Origin: Rhodococcus phenolicus
GTDB lineage: Bacteria > Actinomycetota > Actinomycetes > Mycobacteriales > Mycobacteriaceae
DNA length: 64,000 bases
NCBI RefSeq assembly: GCF_001646785.1
Contig: NZ_LRRH01000031.1
Location: 62,001-126,000 of the forward strand
Reading direction: 5' to 3'
Below are positions 23,267 to 31,856 of this stretch, in pieces. Both the position numbers and the translations under genes were made by a program. Under the pieces are notes generated by a model, which saw nothing but the letters and a program-made list of their open reading frames with translations, made no database searches and was not told the origin of the DNA. Every line of letters begins with the position of its first letter. Position 1 is the first letter of the stretch.

Positions 23267-24457
23267 ATGGGATCGGACGGTTTCGTGCGTGAATATCTGC
23301 TGCTCGGGCTCGCTTTCGACCGGCTGGAGGAGGGCTTCGTCGACGCCTACACCGGCGACGCGGAGCTGCGTCGCCGGGTCGAGAACGCGCCGACACCGGA
23401 CCCTCGTGATCTATCCCACACCGCGAACCGGCTCCGCGGGGAGCTGGCGGGCGCCGGGCTGTCCGGCGAGCGCACCCGGTTCCTCGACGTGCACCTGCGC
23501 GCCATGGACTGCTCGGCGCGCAAATTCGCAGGTGAGGACATCGGATTCATCGACGAGGTCGAAGCGTACTTCGACGTGCGCATCGCTCCCGGCAACGAGG
23601 ACGACTACCGCGACGCACACCGTCGCCTGGACGCACTGCTCCCCGGATCGGGGCCGCTCGCCGACCGGCTGCAGGCCCACCGCAAGAGCGAGATCGTGCC
23701 CGCCGACCGGCTCGCCGGGTGCGTCGAGGCCTTCTCGAGTGCACTCCGCGACAAGGTGCGCGCGGTGTACCCGCTGCCCGAGACCGAGCGGATCGACTAC
23801 GAAGTGGTCGGCGACAAGCCGTGGTCCGGATTCAACTACTACCTGGGCGACTACCGCTCCCGCGTCGCCATCAACTCCGATCTCGAACAGCACATGTCGC
23901 ACCTGCCGCGCCTGATCGCACACGAGGCGTACCCGGGACACCACACCGAGCACTGCCGCAAGGAAGCAGGGCTGGTCGCGGGCGGGCAGGAGGAGCAGAC
24001 GCTGTTCCTGGTGAACACCCCGCAGTGCCTCATGGCGGAGGGCCTGGCCGACCTCGCGCTCGAGGCGATCGTCGGTCCCGGCTGGGGACGCTGGGCACAG
24101 GAGATCTACGCCGACCTCGGCCTGCGTTTCGACGGTGAGCTGGCCGAGCAGTTGCACGACGCGTCGGCGGGCCTGCTGTCGGTTCGTCAGGACGCCGCGC
24201 TGCTGCTGCACGACCGCGGACGCAGCCACGACGACGTCGCCGCGTTCCTGCAGCGCTGGTCGCTGGCGAGCCCGGAACGGGCCCGGCAGTCGCTGCGTTT
24301 CCTGTCGTCGCCGCTGTGGCGCGCCTACATCAGCACCTACGTGGAGGGATACCGGCTGCTCGGCGGATGGCTCGCGCAGGTCCCCGCCGGTGCCGAGCGC
24401 ACCGAACGGTTCGGCCGGCTGCTCGACGAACCGCTGGTGCCGAGTTCCCTGAGGTGA
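23267..24457 (+). CDS. DUF885 family protein (short form)
   Basis: A 396-residue protein with the DUF885 signature HEAYPGHH at 219-226, an HExxxxHH-type presumed metal site, plus [17 protein letters not shown] just upstream and ETALQ-like helices downstream. Typical DUF885 proteins are about 550-600 residues, so this is a short form lacking much of the N-terminal region. The family is thought to contain metallopeptidase-like hydrolases; activity is unproven. The start at 23267 is preferred because a -10-like hexamer overlaps the alternative ATG at 23255. Confidence 0.78.
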   Translation: MGSDGFVREYLLLGLAFDRLEEGFVDAYTGDAELRRRVENAPTPDPRDLSHTANRLRGELAGAGLSGERTRFLDVHLRAMDCSARKFAGEDIGFIDEVEAYFDVRIAPGNEDDYRDAHRRLDALLPGSGPLADRLQAHRKSEIVPADRLAGCVEAFSSALRDKVRAVYPLPETERIDYEVVGDKPWSGFNYYLGDYRSRVAINSDLEQHMSHLPRLIAHEAYPGHHTEHCRKEAGLVAGGQEEQTLFLVNTPQCLMAEGLADLALEAIVGPGWGRWAQEIYADLGLRFDGELAEQLHDASAGLLSVRQDAALLLHDRGRSHDDVAAFLQRWSLASPERARQSLRFLSSPLWRAYISTYVEGYRLLGGWLAQVPAGAERTERFGRLLDEPLVPSSLR

Positions 24458-24476
24458 CCCCCGTCACGGCGGGGTC
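24456..24476 (+). terminator. Short hairpin after the DUF885 gene
   Basis: GACCCC and GGGGTC arms are separated by 9 bases, beginning within the stop codon. It is a weak terminator candidate before glyA. Confidence 0.4.
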
Positions 24477-24551
24477 CCGGGTTCCTGGAATCGGGATGCG
24501 CTTCGTAGACTGGAGGTCGTATCCTGCCGCCCCCAGCTTGGAGAATCCTCG

Positions 24552-25847
24552 ATGACCCCCGTGCCTGGCACCGACGTCAACACCGCCGCGCTCGCCGATC
24601 TCGACCCGGAAGTCGCGCAGGCGATGGCCGGTGAGCTGTCCCGTCAGCGCGACACCCTCGAGATGATCGCGTCGGAGAACTTCGTGCCGCGCGCCGTGCT
24701 GCAGGCGCAGGGCAGCGTGCTGACCAACAAGTACGCCGAGGGCTACCCGGGTCGCCGCTACTACGGCGGCTGCGAGAACGTCGACGTCATCGAGGACCTG
24801 GCGCGCACCCGCGCCAAGGAACTGTTCGGCGCGGAATTCGCAAACGTGCAGCCGCACTCGGGCGCGCAGGCCAACGCCGCGGTGCTCATGGCGCTGATGA
24901 CCCCGGGCGAGAAGCTGCTCGGCCTCGATCTCGCGCACGGCGGTCACCTCACGCACGGCATGAAGCTGAACTTCTCCGGCAAGCTGTACGACGTCGCGTC
25001 CTACGGGGTCAGCAAGGAAGACCACCGCATCGACATGGACGAGGTCCGCGACATCGCGCTGCGGGAGAAGCCGAAGGTCATCGTCGCCGGCTGGTCGGCG
25101 TACCCGCGTCACGAGGATTTCGCCGCGTTCCGCTCGATCGCGGACGAGGTCGGCGCGTACCTCTGGGTCGACATGGCGCACTTCGCGGGCCTGGTCGCCG
25201 CGGGCCTGCACCCGTCGCCGGTGCCCTACGCCGACGTCGTGTCCACCACCGTGCACAAGACCCTCGGCGGACCCCGCTCGGGTCTGATCCTGGCCAAGCA
25301 GGAGTGGGCGAAGAAGCTGAACTCGGCGGTGTTCCCCGGCCAGCAGGGCGGACCGCTCATGCACGCGATCGCCGCGAAGGCCGTGGCCCTGAAGATCGCC
25401 GCCGGTGAGGAGTTCAAGGACCGCCAGCAGCGCACCCTGTCGGGTGCCCGGATCCTCGCCGAGCGTCTCTCGCAGGCGGACGTCGCGGACAAGGGCATCT
25501 CGGTGCTCACCGGCGGCACCGACGTGCACTTGGTGCTCGTGGACCTGCGCAACTCGCAGCTCGACGGACAGCAGGGCGAGGACGCGCTGCACGAGGTCGG
25601 CATCACCGTCAACCGCAACGCCGTGCCGTTCGATCCGCGCCCGCCGATGGTCACCTCCGGCCTGCGCATCGGTACTCCGGCGCTCGCGACCCGCGGTTTC
25701 GGGGACGAGCAGTTCACCGAGGTCGCGGAGATCATCGCGCAGACCCTCATCGGTGGCGGCGACGTCGACGCGCTGCGCGCCCGGGTGAGCAAGCTGGCCC
25801 AGGACGTCCCGCTGTACCAGGGCCTGGAGGACTGGCCCCTCATCTAG
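24552..25847 (+). CDS. glyA: Serine hydroxymethyltransferase
   Basis: A 431-residue PLP enzyme interconverting serine and glycine with tetrahydrofolate, the main source of one-carbon units. The PLP lysine is K236 in [14 protein letters not shown]. Other marks are [10 protein letters not shown] (37-46), [15 protein letters not shown] (64-78) and [10 protein letters not shown]. Full length. The ATG has GGAGAA about 8 bases upstream. TAGACT at 24506-24511 may be the -10 box. A terminator follows at 25876-25916. Confidence 0.96.
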   Translation: MTPVPGTDVNTAALADLDPEVAQAMAGELSRQRDTLEMIASENFVPRAVLQAQGSVLTNKYAEGYPGRRYYGGCENVDVIEDLARTRAKELFGAEFANVQPHSGAQANAAVLMALMTPGEKLLGLDLAHGGHLTHGMKLNFSGKLYDVASYGVSKEDHRIDMDEVRDIALREKPKVIVAGWSAYPRHEDFAAFRSIADEVGAYLWVDMAHFAGLVAAGLHPSPVPYADVVSTTVHKTLGGPRSGLILAKQEWAKKLNSAVFPGQQGGPLMHAIAAKAVALKIAAGEEFKDRQQRTLSGARILAERLSQADVADKGISVLTGGTDVHLVLVDLRNSQLDGQQGEDALHEVGITVNRNAVPFDPRPPMVTSGLRIGTPALATRGFGDEQFTEVAEIIAQTLIGGGDVDALRARVSKLAQDVPLYQGLEDWPLI

Positions 25848-25875
25848 TCGCCCGCGTGCGTTAACGCATTCTTCA

Positions 25876-25916
25876 CCGACACGCCCCACGCTCTGCGAGC
25901 GTCCGGGGCGTGTCGG
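25876..25916 (+). terminator. Terminator hairpin after glyA
   Basis: A 12-bp outer stem (CCGACACGCCCC and complement) encloses an inner ACGCTC/GAGCGT stem. It begins 28 bases after the glyA stop. Confidence 0.75.
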
Positions 25917-25929
25917 CGTTAGCGTGACG

Positions 25930-25957
25930 GTGTGGTCGGCACAGGTGCCGGCTACAC
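25930..25957 (+). promoter_or_regulatory. RNA hairpin abutting the ribosome-binding site of the small ORF before phoH2
   Basis: GTGTGGTCGGCAC (25930-25942) can pair with GTGCCGGCTACAC (25945-25957) through 13 pairs, two of them G-U. The 3' arm ends immediately before GGGAGG (25958-25963), the ribosome-binding site of the 41-residue ORF. Two further small hairpins lie at 25991-26014 and 26014-26030. A regulatory leader is possible but unproven. Confidence 0.35.
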
Positions 25958-25971
25958 GGGAGGTCCTGGTC

Positions 25972-26097
25972 GTGGCTGAGGAATTCAGTGCGAGGGGCCG
26001 GCACCCGGCCCTCGTGTCCTGCACGGACACCCGGGACGACCGGCCCACCGAGAAAGACTCCTGCGTGGTGCCGCGCAGGACTAGGAGCCTCACGTGA
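25972..26097 (+). CDS. 41-residue ORF coupled to phoH2 (PhoAT-like candidate)
   Basis: GTG at 25972 lies 8 bases after a strong GGGAGG. The frame encodes 41 residues beginning [17 protein letters not shown], rich in charged residues, with two cysteines. It stops at 26095-26097, overlapping the phoH2 GTG start by GTGA. In mycobacteria phoH2 is reported to be preceded by a small gene, phoAT, forming a toxin-antitoxin-like pair. Position, coupling and ribosome-binding site support a counterpart here. I cannot align it to PhoAT from memory. In-frame GTG codons at 25924 and 25930 could extend it to about 57 residues. Confidence 0.55.
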   Translation: MAEEFSARGRHPALVSCTDTRDDRPTEKDSCVVPRRTRSLT

Positions 26098-27458
26098 CCG
26101 CAACACGCTCCGTCCCCGCTCGCACCGGACGTCGCTCCACGAAGTCCGCGGCGCAGCAGTCCGCCCTCCGCACGTACGTTCTGGACACCTCGGTGTTGCT
26201 CTCCGATCCGTGGGCGGTGACCCGCTTCGCGGAACACCGGGTGGTGCTGCCGCTCGTGGTGATCGGCGAACTCGAAGGCAAGCGGCATCATCACGAACTC
26301 GGCTGGTTCGCGCGCGAAGCCCTTCGTCTGCTCGACGACCTGCGGCTGCAGCACGGTCGTCTCGACCGGCCGATCCCCATCGGTGACGCCGGGGGCACCC
26401 TGCACGTGGAGTTGAACCACACCGATCCGTCGGTGCTGCCCGACGGGTTCCGCACCGGCGACAACGATTCGCGGATCCTGGCGTGCGCGCTCAATCTCGC
26501 GGCCGACGGGCAGGACGTGGTGCTGGTCAGCAAGGACATTCCGCTGCGGGTCAAGGCGGGTGCCGCGGGTCTGCCCGCCGACGAGTACCACGCCCAGGAC
26601 GTGGTGATCTCCGGCTGGACGGGCATGACCGAGCTCGACGTCGACCGCTCCGTGATCGACGATCTGTTCTCGGAGGGCGTCGTCGATCTGGACGAGGCGC
26701 GGGATCTTCCGTGCCACACCGGCATTCGACTGCTCGGTGGGGCGTCCAGCGCGCTGGGGCGGGTCACCCCGGACAAGCGGGTGCAACTGGTGCGCGGCGA
26801 CCGGGAGGCGTTCGGACTGCACGGCCGCTCCGCGGAGCAGCGGGTCGCACTGGACCTGCTGCTCGACGATTCGGTCGGCATCGTCTCGCTCGGGGGCAAG
26901 GCGGGCACGGGCAAGTCGGCGCTCGCGCTGACCGCCGGTCTGGAAGCGGTGCTCGAGCGTCGCACCCAGCGCAAGGTCGTGGTGTTCCGCCCGCTGTATG
27001 CGGTCGGCGGTCAGGAACTCGGCTACCTGCCGGGCAGCGAGAGCGAGAAGATGGGGCCGTGGGCACAGGCGGTGTTCGACACCCTCGACGGCCTCGCCAG
27101 TCCCGCGGTGATGGACGAGGTGATCAGCCGCGGCATGCTGGAAGTGCTGCCGCTCACGCATATTCGCGGCAGATCGCTGCACGACTCGTTCGTGATCGTC
27201 GACGAGGCGCAGTCCCTCGAACGCAACGTGCTGCTCACCGTGCTCTCGCGGCTGGGATCCGGTTCGCGGGTGGTGCTCACCCATGATGTCGCGCAGCGTG
27301 ACAACCTGCGGGTGGGCCGTCACGACGGTGTCGCCGCGGTCATCGAGAAGCTCAAGGGACACCCGCTGTTCGCGCACGTGACCCTCACCCGCAGCGAGCG
27401 GTCGCCGATCGCCGCGCTCGTCACCGAGATGCTCGAGGAATTCGCCCCCGGCGCCTGA
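26094..27458 (+). CDS. phoH2: PhoH2: PIN-domain RNase fused to PhoH ATPase
   Basis: A 454-residue fusion. Residues 25-165 are a PIN nuclease domain ([15 protein letters not shown] with Asp31; acidic residues in [14 protein letters not shown] and [12 protein letters not shown]). Residues 245-454 are a PhoH ATPase, with Walker [10 protein letters not shown] at 267-275, Walker B in [14 protein letters not shown], and a THD sensor in [14 protein letters not shown]. Mycobacterial PhoH2 has been described as a sequence-biased RNA helicase and RNase. The GTG start has AGGAG upstream and overlaps the stop of a 41-residue ORF. A 23-bp hairpin ends the unit. Confidence 0.93.
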   Translation: MTATRSVPARTGRRSTKSAAQQSALRTYVLDTSVLLSDPWAVTRFAEHRVVLPLVVIGELEGKRHHHELGWFAREALRLLDDLRLQHGRLDRPIPIGDAGGTLHVELNHTDPSVLPDGFRTGDNDSRILACALNLAADGQDVVLVSKDIPLRVKAGAAGLPADEYHAQDVVISGWTGMTELDVDRSVIDDLFSEGVVDLDEARDLPCHTGIRLLGGASSALGRVTPDKRVQLVRGDREAFGLHGRSAEQRVALDLLLDDSVGIVSLGGKAGTGKSALALTAGLEAVLERRTQRKVVVFRPLYAVGGQELGYLPGSESEKMGPWAQAVFDTLDGLASPAVMDEVISRGMLEVLPLTHIRGRSLHDSFVIVDEAQSLERNVLLTVLSRLGSGSRVVLTHDVAQRDNLRVGRHDGVAAVIEKLKGHPLFAHVTLTRSERSPIAALVTEMLEEFAPGA

Positions 27459-27465
27459 ACCGGTT

Positions 27466-27516
27466 GGGTGATGGGACCATTCGTCCGGGCTGACCGGACG
27501 AATGGTCCCATCACCC
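27466..27516. terminator. Perfect 23-bp bidirectional terminator hairpin
   Basis: GGGTGATGGGACCATTCGTC followed by CGG pairs exactly with 27494-27516 across a 5-base loop. It sits between the phoH2 stop and the stop of the convergent decarboxylase-like gene. Confidence 0.85.
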
Positions 27517-27526
27517 TGCGGGTGGT

Positions 27527-27925
27527 TCAGGCCGGGCCGAGTTCGGCCTCCAGGACCTCCTGGGTGACGCGCATCGCCGCGAGCGCGGCGGGGGAGCCGC
27601 AGTAGGCGGCCGAATGGATGACCGCTTCGGTGATCTCGGTGCGCGTCAGACCGTTCCGGAGAGCCCCGCGGATGTGGCCGCGCAGCTCGTTCTCGGCGCG
27701 GAGGGCGATGAGCATGCCGATGTTGAGCAGGCTGCGGCTGCGGCGGTCGAGCCCGGGACGGGACCACACCGCGCCCCACGCGTGCTCGGTCACGAACTCC
27801 TGCAAGGCTTCCGAGTCGGTGCCTCGGGCCCGGTCGAAGGCACGCTCGACGAAGTCGTCGCCCATCACCTCCCGGCGGATCTCGAGTCCGGCCTCGAAAC
27901 CGGGGGTGTGCTCGGCGTCGCTCAT
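27527..27925 (-). CDS. Carboxymuconolactone decarboxylase family protein (PcaC-like)
   Basis: A 132-residue helical protein of the CMD family. It shows the PcaC-type blocks EHAWGAVWSRPGLDRRSRSL, GHIRGALRNGLTRTEITE and HSAAYCGSPAAL. PcaC decarboxylates gamma-carboxymuconolactone in the protocatechuate branch of the beta-ketoadipate pathway. No other pca gene is nearby, so a stand-alone CMD enzyme for another substrate is also possible. No AhpD-type CxxC is present. The ATG at 27925 has AGGAG 7 bases upstream. Confidence 0.82.
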   Translation of the reverse strand: MSDAEHTPGFEAGLEIRREVMGDDFVERAFDRARGTDSEALQEFVTEHAWGAVWSRPGLDRRSRSLLNIGMLIALRAENELRGHIRGALRNGLTRTEITEAVIHSAAYCGSPAALAAMRVTQEVLEAELGPA

Positions 27926-27973
27926 CGTGCTGCTCCTGTTCACGCCGCCGAACGGTTCGGCGGCGTGAGAATT

Positions 27974-28402
27974 CTACGACCGGCGCAGAAACGCCCGTGC
28001 GACTCCGGTCACGGTAGCTCCCAGGAACGTGGTCATGTCGTAGTGGTCGCGCCACACCCGGATCCGGCCGTCGTGCACCTCGAACGTGCCGCACACCCAG
28101 AACCGGGACGAGACCCGGCCCACCCGGAGCACGTCGGTGCGTTCGGTCAGCACCGCACCGTGCCCGTCGTCGGCGATGTGGTGCATGACCACCTCGAGCC
28201 CCACCGAAGGACGTGCCATTCCCTCGAGCACGCGACGCACCCGCGGGAGACCGCGCACCGTCGGCAGTCCCGTGTTGTACCAGGCGATGTCGGGATCGAG
28301 CAGGGCGACGGCGGCGGCGATGTCGGATGTGGTCAGGGCGTCGAGGAAGTTGCGTACCACCGCGACTGCGGACGCGGTGACGTCTGTCTCGGGTGTGGTC
28401 AT
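27974..28402 (-). CDS. Limonene-1,2-epoxide hydrolase family protein
   Basis: A 142-residue protein with the NTF2-like fold of limonene-epoxide hydrolases. The pattern of catalytic residues is kept: R88 and D90 in TERTDVLRVG, and D119 in RVWRDHYDMTTF. These enzymes add water to epoxides by a one-step Asp-Arg-Asp mechanism. The start ATG overlaps the stop of the upstream serine-hydrolase gene (ATGA, 28399-28402). The pair is likely one operon. The natural substrate is not evident; a SnoaL-like non-enzymatic member is the main alternative. Confidence 0.78.
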   Translation of the reverse strand: MTTPETDVTASAVAVVRNFLDALTTSDIAAAVALLDPDIAWYNTGLPTVRGLPRVRRVLEGMARPSVGLEVVMHHIADDGHGAVLTERTDVLRVGRVSSRFWVCGTFEVHDGRIRVWRDHYDMTTFLGATVTGVARAFLRRS

Positions 28403-30000
28403 GATGGTCCTTGTCGGGTGAAGGTCCCGAGACCGTCGGCGTTCCAGTACTCGAACGTGACCGCCTCGGGGGTGAACGTGGCTGTCGAGATCGTGCCGTC
28501 CGGGGCGTTCTCCCCGGTGAGTTCGAACGTGAACACGTCGCCGTCCCAGTGGCTCAGCGGGTAGGTCTGCGCCATCGGCCCGATCGAGAGGGTCAGTCCG
28601 CCCTCCCGTTCGTCGATGCGTGCCGGTCCGAAGTACGCATTGTCGTAGGTGCCGGTGTAGTCGCCGAGCGGCTTCGCCGGTGCCGGATCGGCGGGAGGCG
28701 CCCGGTCGACCAGTGAACCCTTCGGGTCGGAATAGGTCGAGTAGGCCTGCTCGTACAGCCCGGCCCAGTCCTCGCGGATCTCCCCGAACTGCACCAGGTC
28801 GACGAACTCGGCATTGAGCGTGTCGGGCACCCCGATCGGCGCGGCATTGGTGAGGGTGACGATCGCGACGTCGGCGGACGGCACCGCGGTGAACGCGGTG
28901 GCCGCGCCGAGTGCGAATGCCCCGGCGTGGCCGACCGAGGTGCGGCCCGACGCGAGTGTTCCGACGTTGAACCCGTAGCCGTAGAAACCGCCCCGGCTGT
29001 CCGGGGTCTGCGGAGCGCGCGACACCACCTGTGGGGACAACGCCGGCTGCAGCGCCGCGGCGTCGACGACGGTGCGGCCGTCGAACTGCCCGTCGGCGAG
29101 CAGCATGGTGAGCCATTTCGCCACGTCGTTCGCCGACGAGGAGATCCCGCCGGCCGGTGACTGCGCGTCCGGATCGCGGACCTCCCGTGCGACGTACTGC
29201 CCGTCCACCAGCATGTGTCCCGGTGCCCGGTTGTCCCGCGCGGCGAAGTCCTCGAATCGTGAACTGGTCGAGTTCATTCCGAGAGGTTCGTAGAGCACGC
29301 GCCGGGACAGGTCCGCCCAGTCCTCACCGGCCGCGTCCGCGACCGACTGCGCTGCAGCCGTCACACCGAAATTCGTGTAGTCGTAGGTGATCCGGAACGG
29401 TGACAGGGGAAGGAACCGCAGTCGTTCGATGACCTGTGCGCGGTCGTAGCCGAGATCCTCGAGGTCGTCGCCGGCGTGGTCGGGCAGTCCGGACCGATGC
29501 GCGTACAGGTCGCCGACGGTGGCGTGCTCGGTGACATAGGGGTCGGCGAGCGCGAACGTGGGCAGGTGCTCGATCACCGGAGTGTCCCAGCCGATGCTCC
29601 CCTCGCCGACCTGCTGGGCGACGACGGTCGCACCGACAGGTTTCGACATCGACGCGAGCTGGAACACGGTGTCCGCGTCGACCGGCTCGTCGGAACCGGC
29701 CGCGCGGACCCCGAAGCCCTTCGCGTACACGGTTTCCCCGCCGTGCACCACCGCGACCGCCATACCCGGGATGCCGGTACGGTCGAGGAGTTTCTGCGCG
29801 AGATCGTCCAGTCGCGCTACCGCATCGTCGATCTGCCCGTCCGGAATGGGAACTCCGGCAACCTGGTCGGGCGCGAGGTCGGCGGTCGCGGGCGGTGATG
29901 GGGGCCTGTCCCGATCACTCGTGTCCACCGAGACGCACGCGGCCGTCGATGCGGCGAGAGCGAGCACGGCACCGAGGGCGAAGCGATGGAATGCGCGCAT
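28399..30000 (-). CDS. Serine beta-lactamase-like lipoprotein (class C/esterase fold)
   Basis: A 533-residue predicted lipoprotein. It has an N-terminal signal with a lipobox-like STAAC (Cys22). The beta-lactamase fold carries SxxK at S117-K120 (SMSK), a Y-x-N in TYDYTNFGV, and HAGAF near the third motif. A C-terminal lipocalin-like domain (DYTGTYDNAYFGPARI) is typical of the extended class C-like hydrolases and D-aminopeptidases. The role may be peptidoglycan peptide or ester hydrolysis outside the membrane. The ATG at 30000 has GGAAAGG upstream. It overlaps the epoxide-hydrolase-like gene and is divergent from the LGFP lipoprotein. Confidence 0.83.
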   Translation of the reverse strand: MRAFHRFALGAVLALAASTAACVSVDTSDRDRPPSPPATADLAPDQVAGVPIPDGQIDDAVARLDDLAQKLLDRTGIPGMAVAVVHGGETVYAKGFGVRAAGSDEPVDADTVFQLASMSKPVGATVVAQQVGEGSIGWDTPVIEHLPTFALADPYVTEHATVGDLYAHRSGLPDHAGDDLEDLGYDRAQVIERLRFLPLSPFRITYDYTNFGVTAAAQSVADAAGEDWADLSRRVLYEPLGMNSTSSRFEDFAARDNRAPGHMLVDGQYVAREVRDPDAQSPAGGISSSANDVAKWLTMLLADGQFDGRTVVDAAALQPALSPQVVSRAPQTPDSRGGFYGYGFNVGTLASGRTSVGHAGAFALGAATAFTAVPSADVAIVTLTNAAPIGVPDTLNAEFVDLVQFGEIREDWAGLYEQAYSTYSDPKGSLVDRAPPADPAPAKPLGDYTGTYDNAYFGPARIDEREGGLTLSIGPMAQTYPLSHWDGDVFTFELTGENAPDGTISTATFTPEAVTFEYWNADGLGTFTRQGPS

Positions 30001-30195
30001 GTGCGACCTTTCCGTCCGTCGCATGATAGTCCCGCATGTGGCCGCCTGTCGGTGGAACCGCGGCCGACGGCGGGGAACCGCAACGATTCGGACGAATCTG
30101 CCGGGAACCGCGGCGAGGCATGCGACCGGGTGGCACCGTGCGAAGGGACGCACGCGTGGTCCCCGACCGCGTACTTCATCAGCGAGGAGACAATC

Positions 30196-30807
30196 ATGCA
30201 GCGAATACCACGCCGGGTCGCCACCGCAGCCGCCGCGTTCGCCACCGTCGGACTCGTGGTTGCGGGCTGCGGCGACGAGAACGACACCACCTCCGAAACG
30301 GTCTACAACAGCGAGACCAGTGCCGCCGAGGCCGCGCAGTCCGCCGCCGAGTCCGCGGCGGAGAACGCCCGATCCGGGGCCGAGGGGGCCGCCGAGAGCG
30401 CCGAGAGTGCCGCCGAGAGCGCCGGGAACGAGATCGCGGGCGATGCGACCACGGTGGTGCCCGGCCCCGACGGCCAGGAATACGAGATCAGCGGGGCGGT
30501 CCTCGACAAGTACAACGAGACCGGGGGAGCGTCCGGACCGCTCGGTCCGCCGACCGGCAGTCAGGAGAGCGTCGGCGACGGCAGCGTCGGCGAGTTCCAG
30601 GGCGGTGTCATCGCGTGGAGCCCGGACACCGGCGCCTACGTCGTCGGCGGCGAGATCCAGGTCGCGTGGGAGGCGGTCGGCGGCGCCGGCGGCGATCTCG
30701 GGTTCCCCATCAGCGACGAGCATCCCATCGAGGGTGGCGTGCAGAGCGATTTCGAGATGGGGCACATCACCTTCATCGACGGCCGGACCCAGGTCGTCAA
30801 CGACTAG
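30196..30807 (+). CDS. LGFP-repeat lipoprotein
   Basis: A 203-residue lipoprotein with signal and lipobox VVAGC near residue 24. An Ala/Glu/Ser-rich amphipathic helix follows (about 40-85, repeated SAAESAA-type units), then two LGFP-type repeats (SGPLGPPTGSQ and GGDLGFPISDE) with an aromatic segment GGVIAWSPDTGAYVV between them. LGFP repeats are found in mycolyltransferases and other wall proteins and are thought to anchor to the cell envelope. ATG at 30196 with GAGGAGA upstream. Divergent from the beta-lactamase-like gene. Confidence 0.83.
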   Translation: MQRIPRRVATAAAAFATVGLVVAGCGDENDTTSETVYNSETSAAEAAQSAAESAAENARSGAEGAAESAESAAESAGNEIAGDATTVVPGPDGQEYEISGAVLDKYNETGGASGPLGPPTGSQESVGDGSVGEFQGGVIAWSPDTGAYVVGGEIQVAWEAVGGAGGDLGFPISDEHPIEGGVQSDFEMGHITFIDGRTQVVND

Positions 30808-30901
30808 CGCGCCCGACGGGCCACCGCCTCGTCGCTTCGGTTCCGTGATTTCGGCAGACCGGATTCAATACACCGGGACACAACGGGTGCGGAGGAGGTG
30901 G

Positions 30902-31583
30902 ATGCCGGTGGGGGTCTTCGTGGGACTACGGGATGTTCGTCTCCGGGACGCCGGACGTGCGGACGCTGACGGCACGAACGAGGTCGTTGTCGGCGCGGTC
31001 CTCGACGACAACTCGCAAACCGTCGGTTTCCTGCAGGCCGGCCTCGGGTTCATCACAGGAGCGCCCATGGAGGACAAGAGTTTTCCGCTGCCGGGCACAC
31101 CGGAGGTCGCGGCGAACCGGCCTGTTCGGTGACGCGCCGAAGGTGTCGCCCGCCGGGTACGACCCGGGTGCCGCCCACCGGTGGCTCCATTACGACGAGG
31201 CCGGCACCGCGGCATCGCTGCCCGACGAGTCGCGCCACACGAATCCGGCCTCGGAGGTCACTTCGATTTCCGAACTGGCACGGAGCCTTTCGGAACCACC
31301 GCTGGATTTCACCGAACGGTACTTCCCGGCGAAATTGTCCTTCGACCTCGTGACGGATTCCCGGCGCACGGGGCATCTCCACCGGGACGGGGTGTCGCGG
31401 AACCCGGTCCTGACGCTGCGGGCCGGTGGGGGATCGGCGGTGCCCGAGAACCGCTACCCGAACGAACGGCTGGTGGACCTGCCGGGATACAACCACCTCG
31501 ATGTGCTCACCGCCGCAGCCGACCGGAACGACGGACGGCCCGAACGGGTGTCGCAGGAACCGGCCGCGTTCGCGACCGGCTGA
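30902..31583 (+). pseudogene. Remnant of an alpha/beta-hydrolase-like gene with a frameshift
   Basis: From the ATG at 30902 (GGAGGAGG just upstream) the frame reads VVGAVLDDNSQTVGFLQAGL and FPLPGTPEVAA, then stops at 31132. One base over, from about 31117, the text continues TGLFGDAPKVSPAGYDPGAA and runs to 31583, ending with the hydrolase-like C-terminus LVDLPGYNHLDVLTAA. Removing one A near 31115 joins the two parts smoothly. No nucleophile elbow is present, so the N-terminal part of the ancestral protein is missing. It may be a pseudogene, or a shorter gene with a sequencing indel. Confidence 0.5.
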
Positions 31584-31639
31584 GGCCGCACGGTGCCGCG
31601 GGACGTTTGACCGGCCGCGAGGGCGGGAAGACCGTCGTC

Positions 31640-31831
31640 ATGGCTACATACAGAGTGATCAACCCGGAGGGCGACGTCGTGGAGACCCGCGACATCGAGA
31701 GTGCAGAGGACGCGCACGCCTGGTTCGTCGATCAGCGCGCCGACAATGCCGAACTCGGCTGGCGGATGGAGGCCCGGCACGAGGACGGCACCTGGCATTT
31801 CTTCGACGACACCGAAGGCGCGGCGCAGTGA
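31640..31831 (+). CDS. Small conserved-looking hypothetical protein
   Basis: A 63-residue protein, MATYRVINPEGDVVETRDIE at the N-terminus, with a mixed beta-strand/helix pattern and acidic, aromatic-rich second half (WFVD, GWRME, GTWHFFDD). No family recognised. It is a compact soluble domain whose codon use resembles its neighbours. It ends 25 bases before the convergent fumC stop. Confidence 0.6.
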   Translation: MATYRVINPEGDVVETRDIESAEDAHAWFVDQRADNAELGWRMEARHEDGTWHFFDDTEGAAQ

Positions 31832-31856
31832 CGACCGCGCCGCGCCCCGCGGTCGG

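Noticed and set aside
27466-27516. Perfect 23-bp inverted repeat as the remains of a mobile element
   Set aside because: It sits exactly between two convergent stops with a 5-base loop and no transposase or target duplication; a terminator explains it.
24330-28094. A 1254-codon open frame on the minus strand
   Set aside because: It is antisense to glyA and phoH2, which have clear catalytic motifs. Its translation is rich in Arg/Gly/His without domains, a common artefact of high-GC coding DNA.
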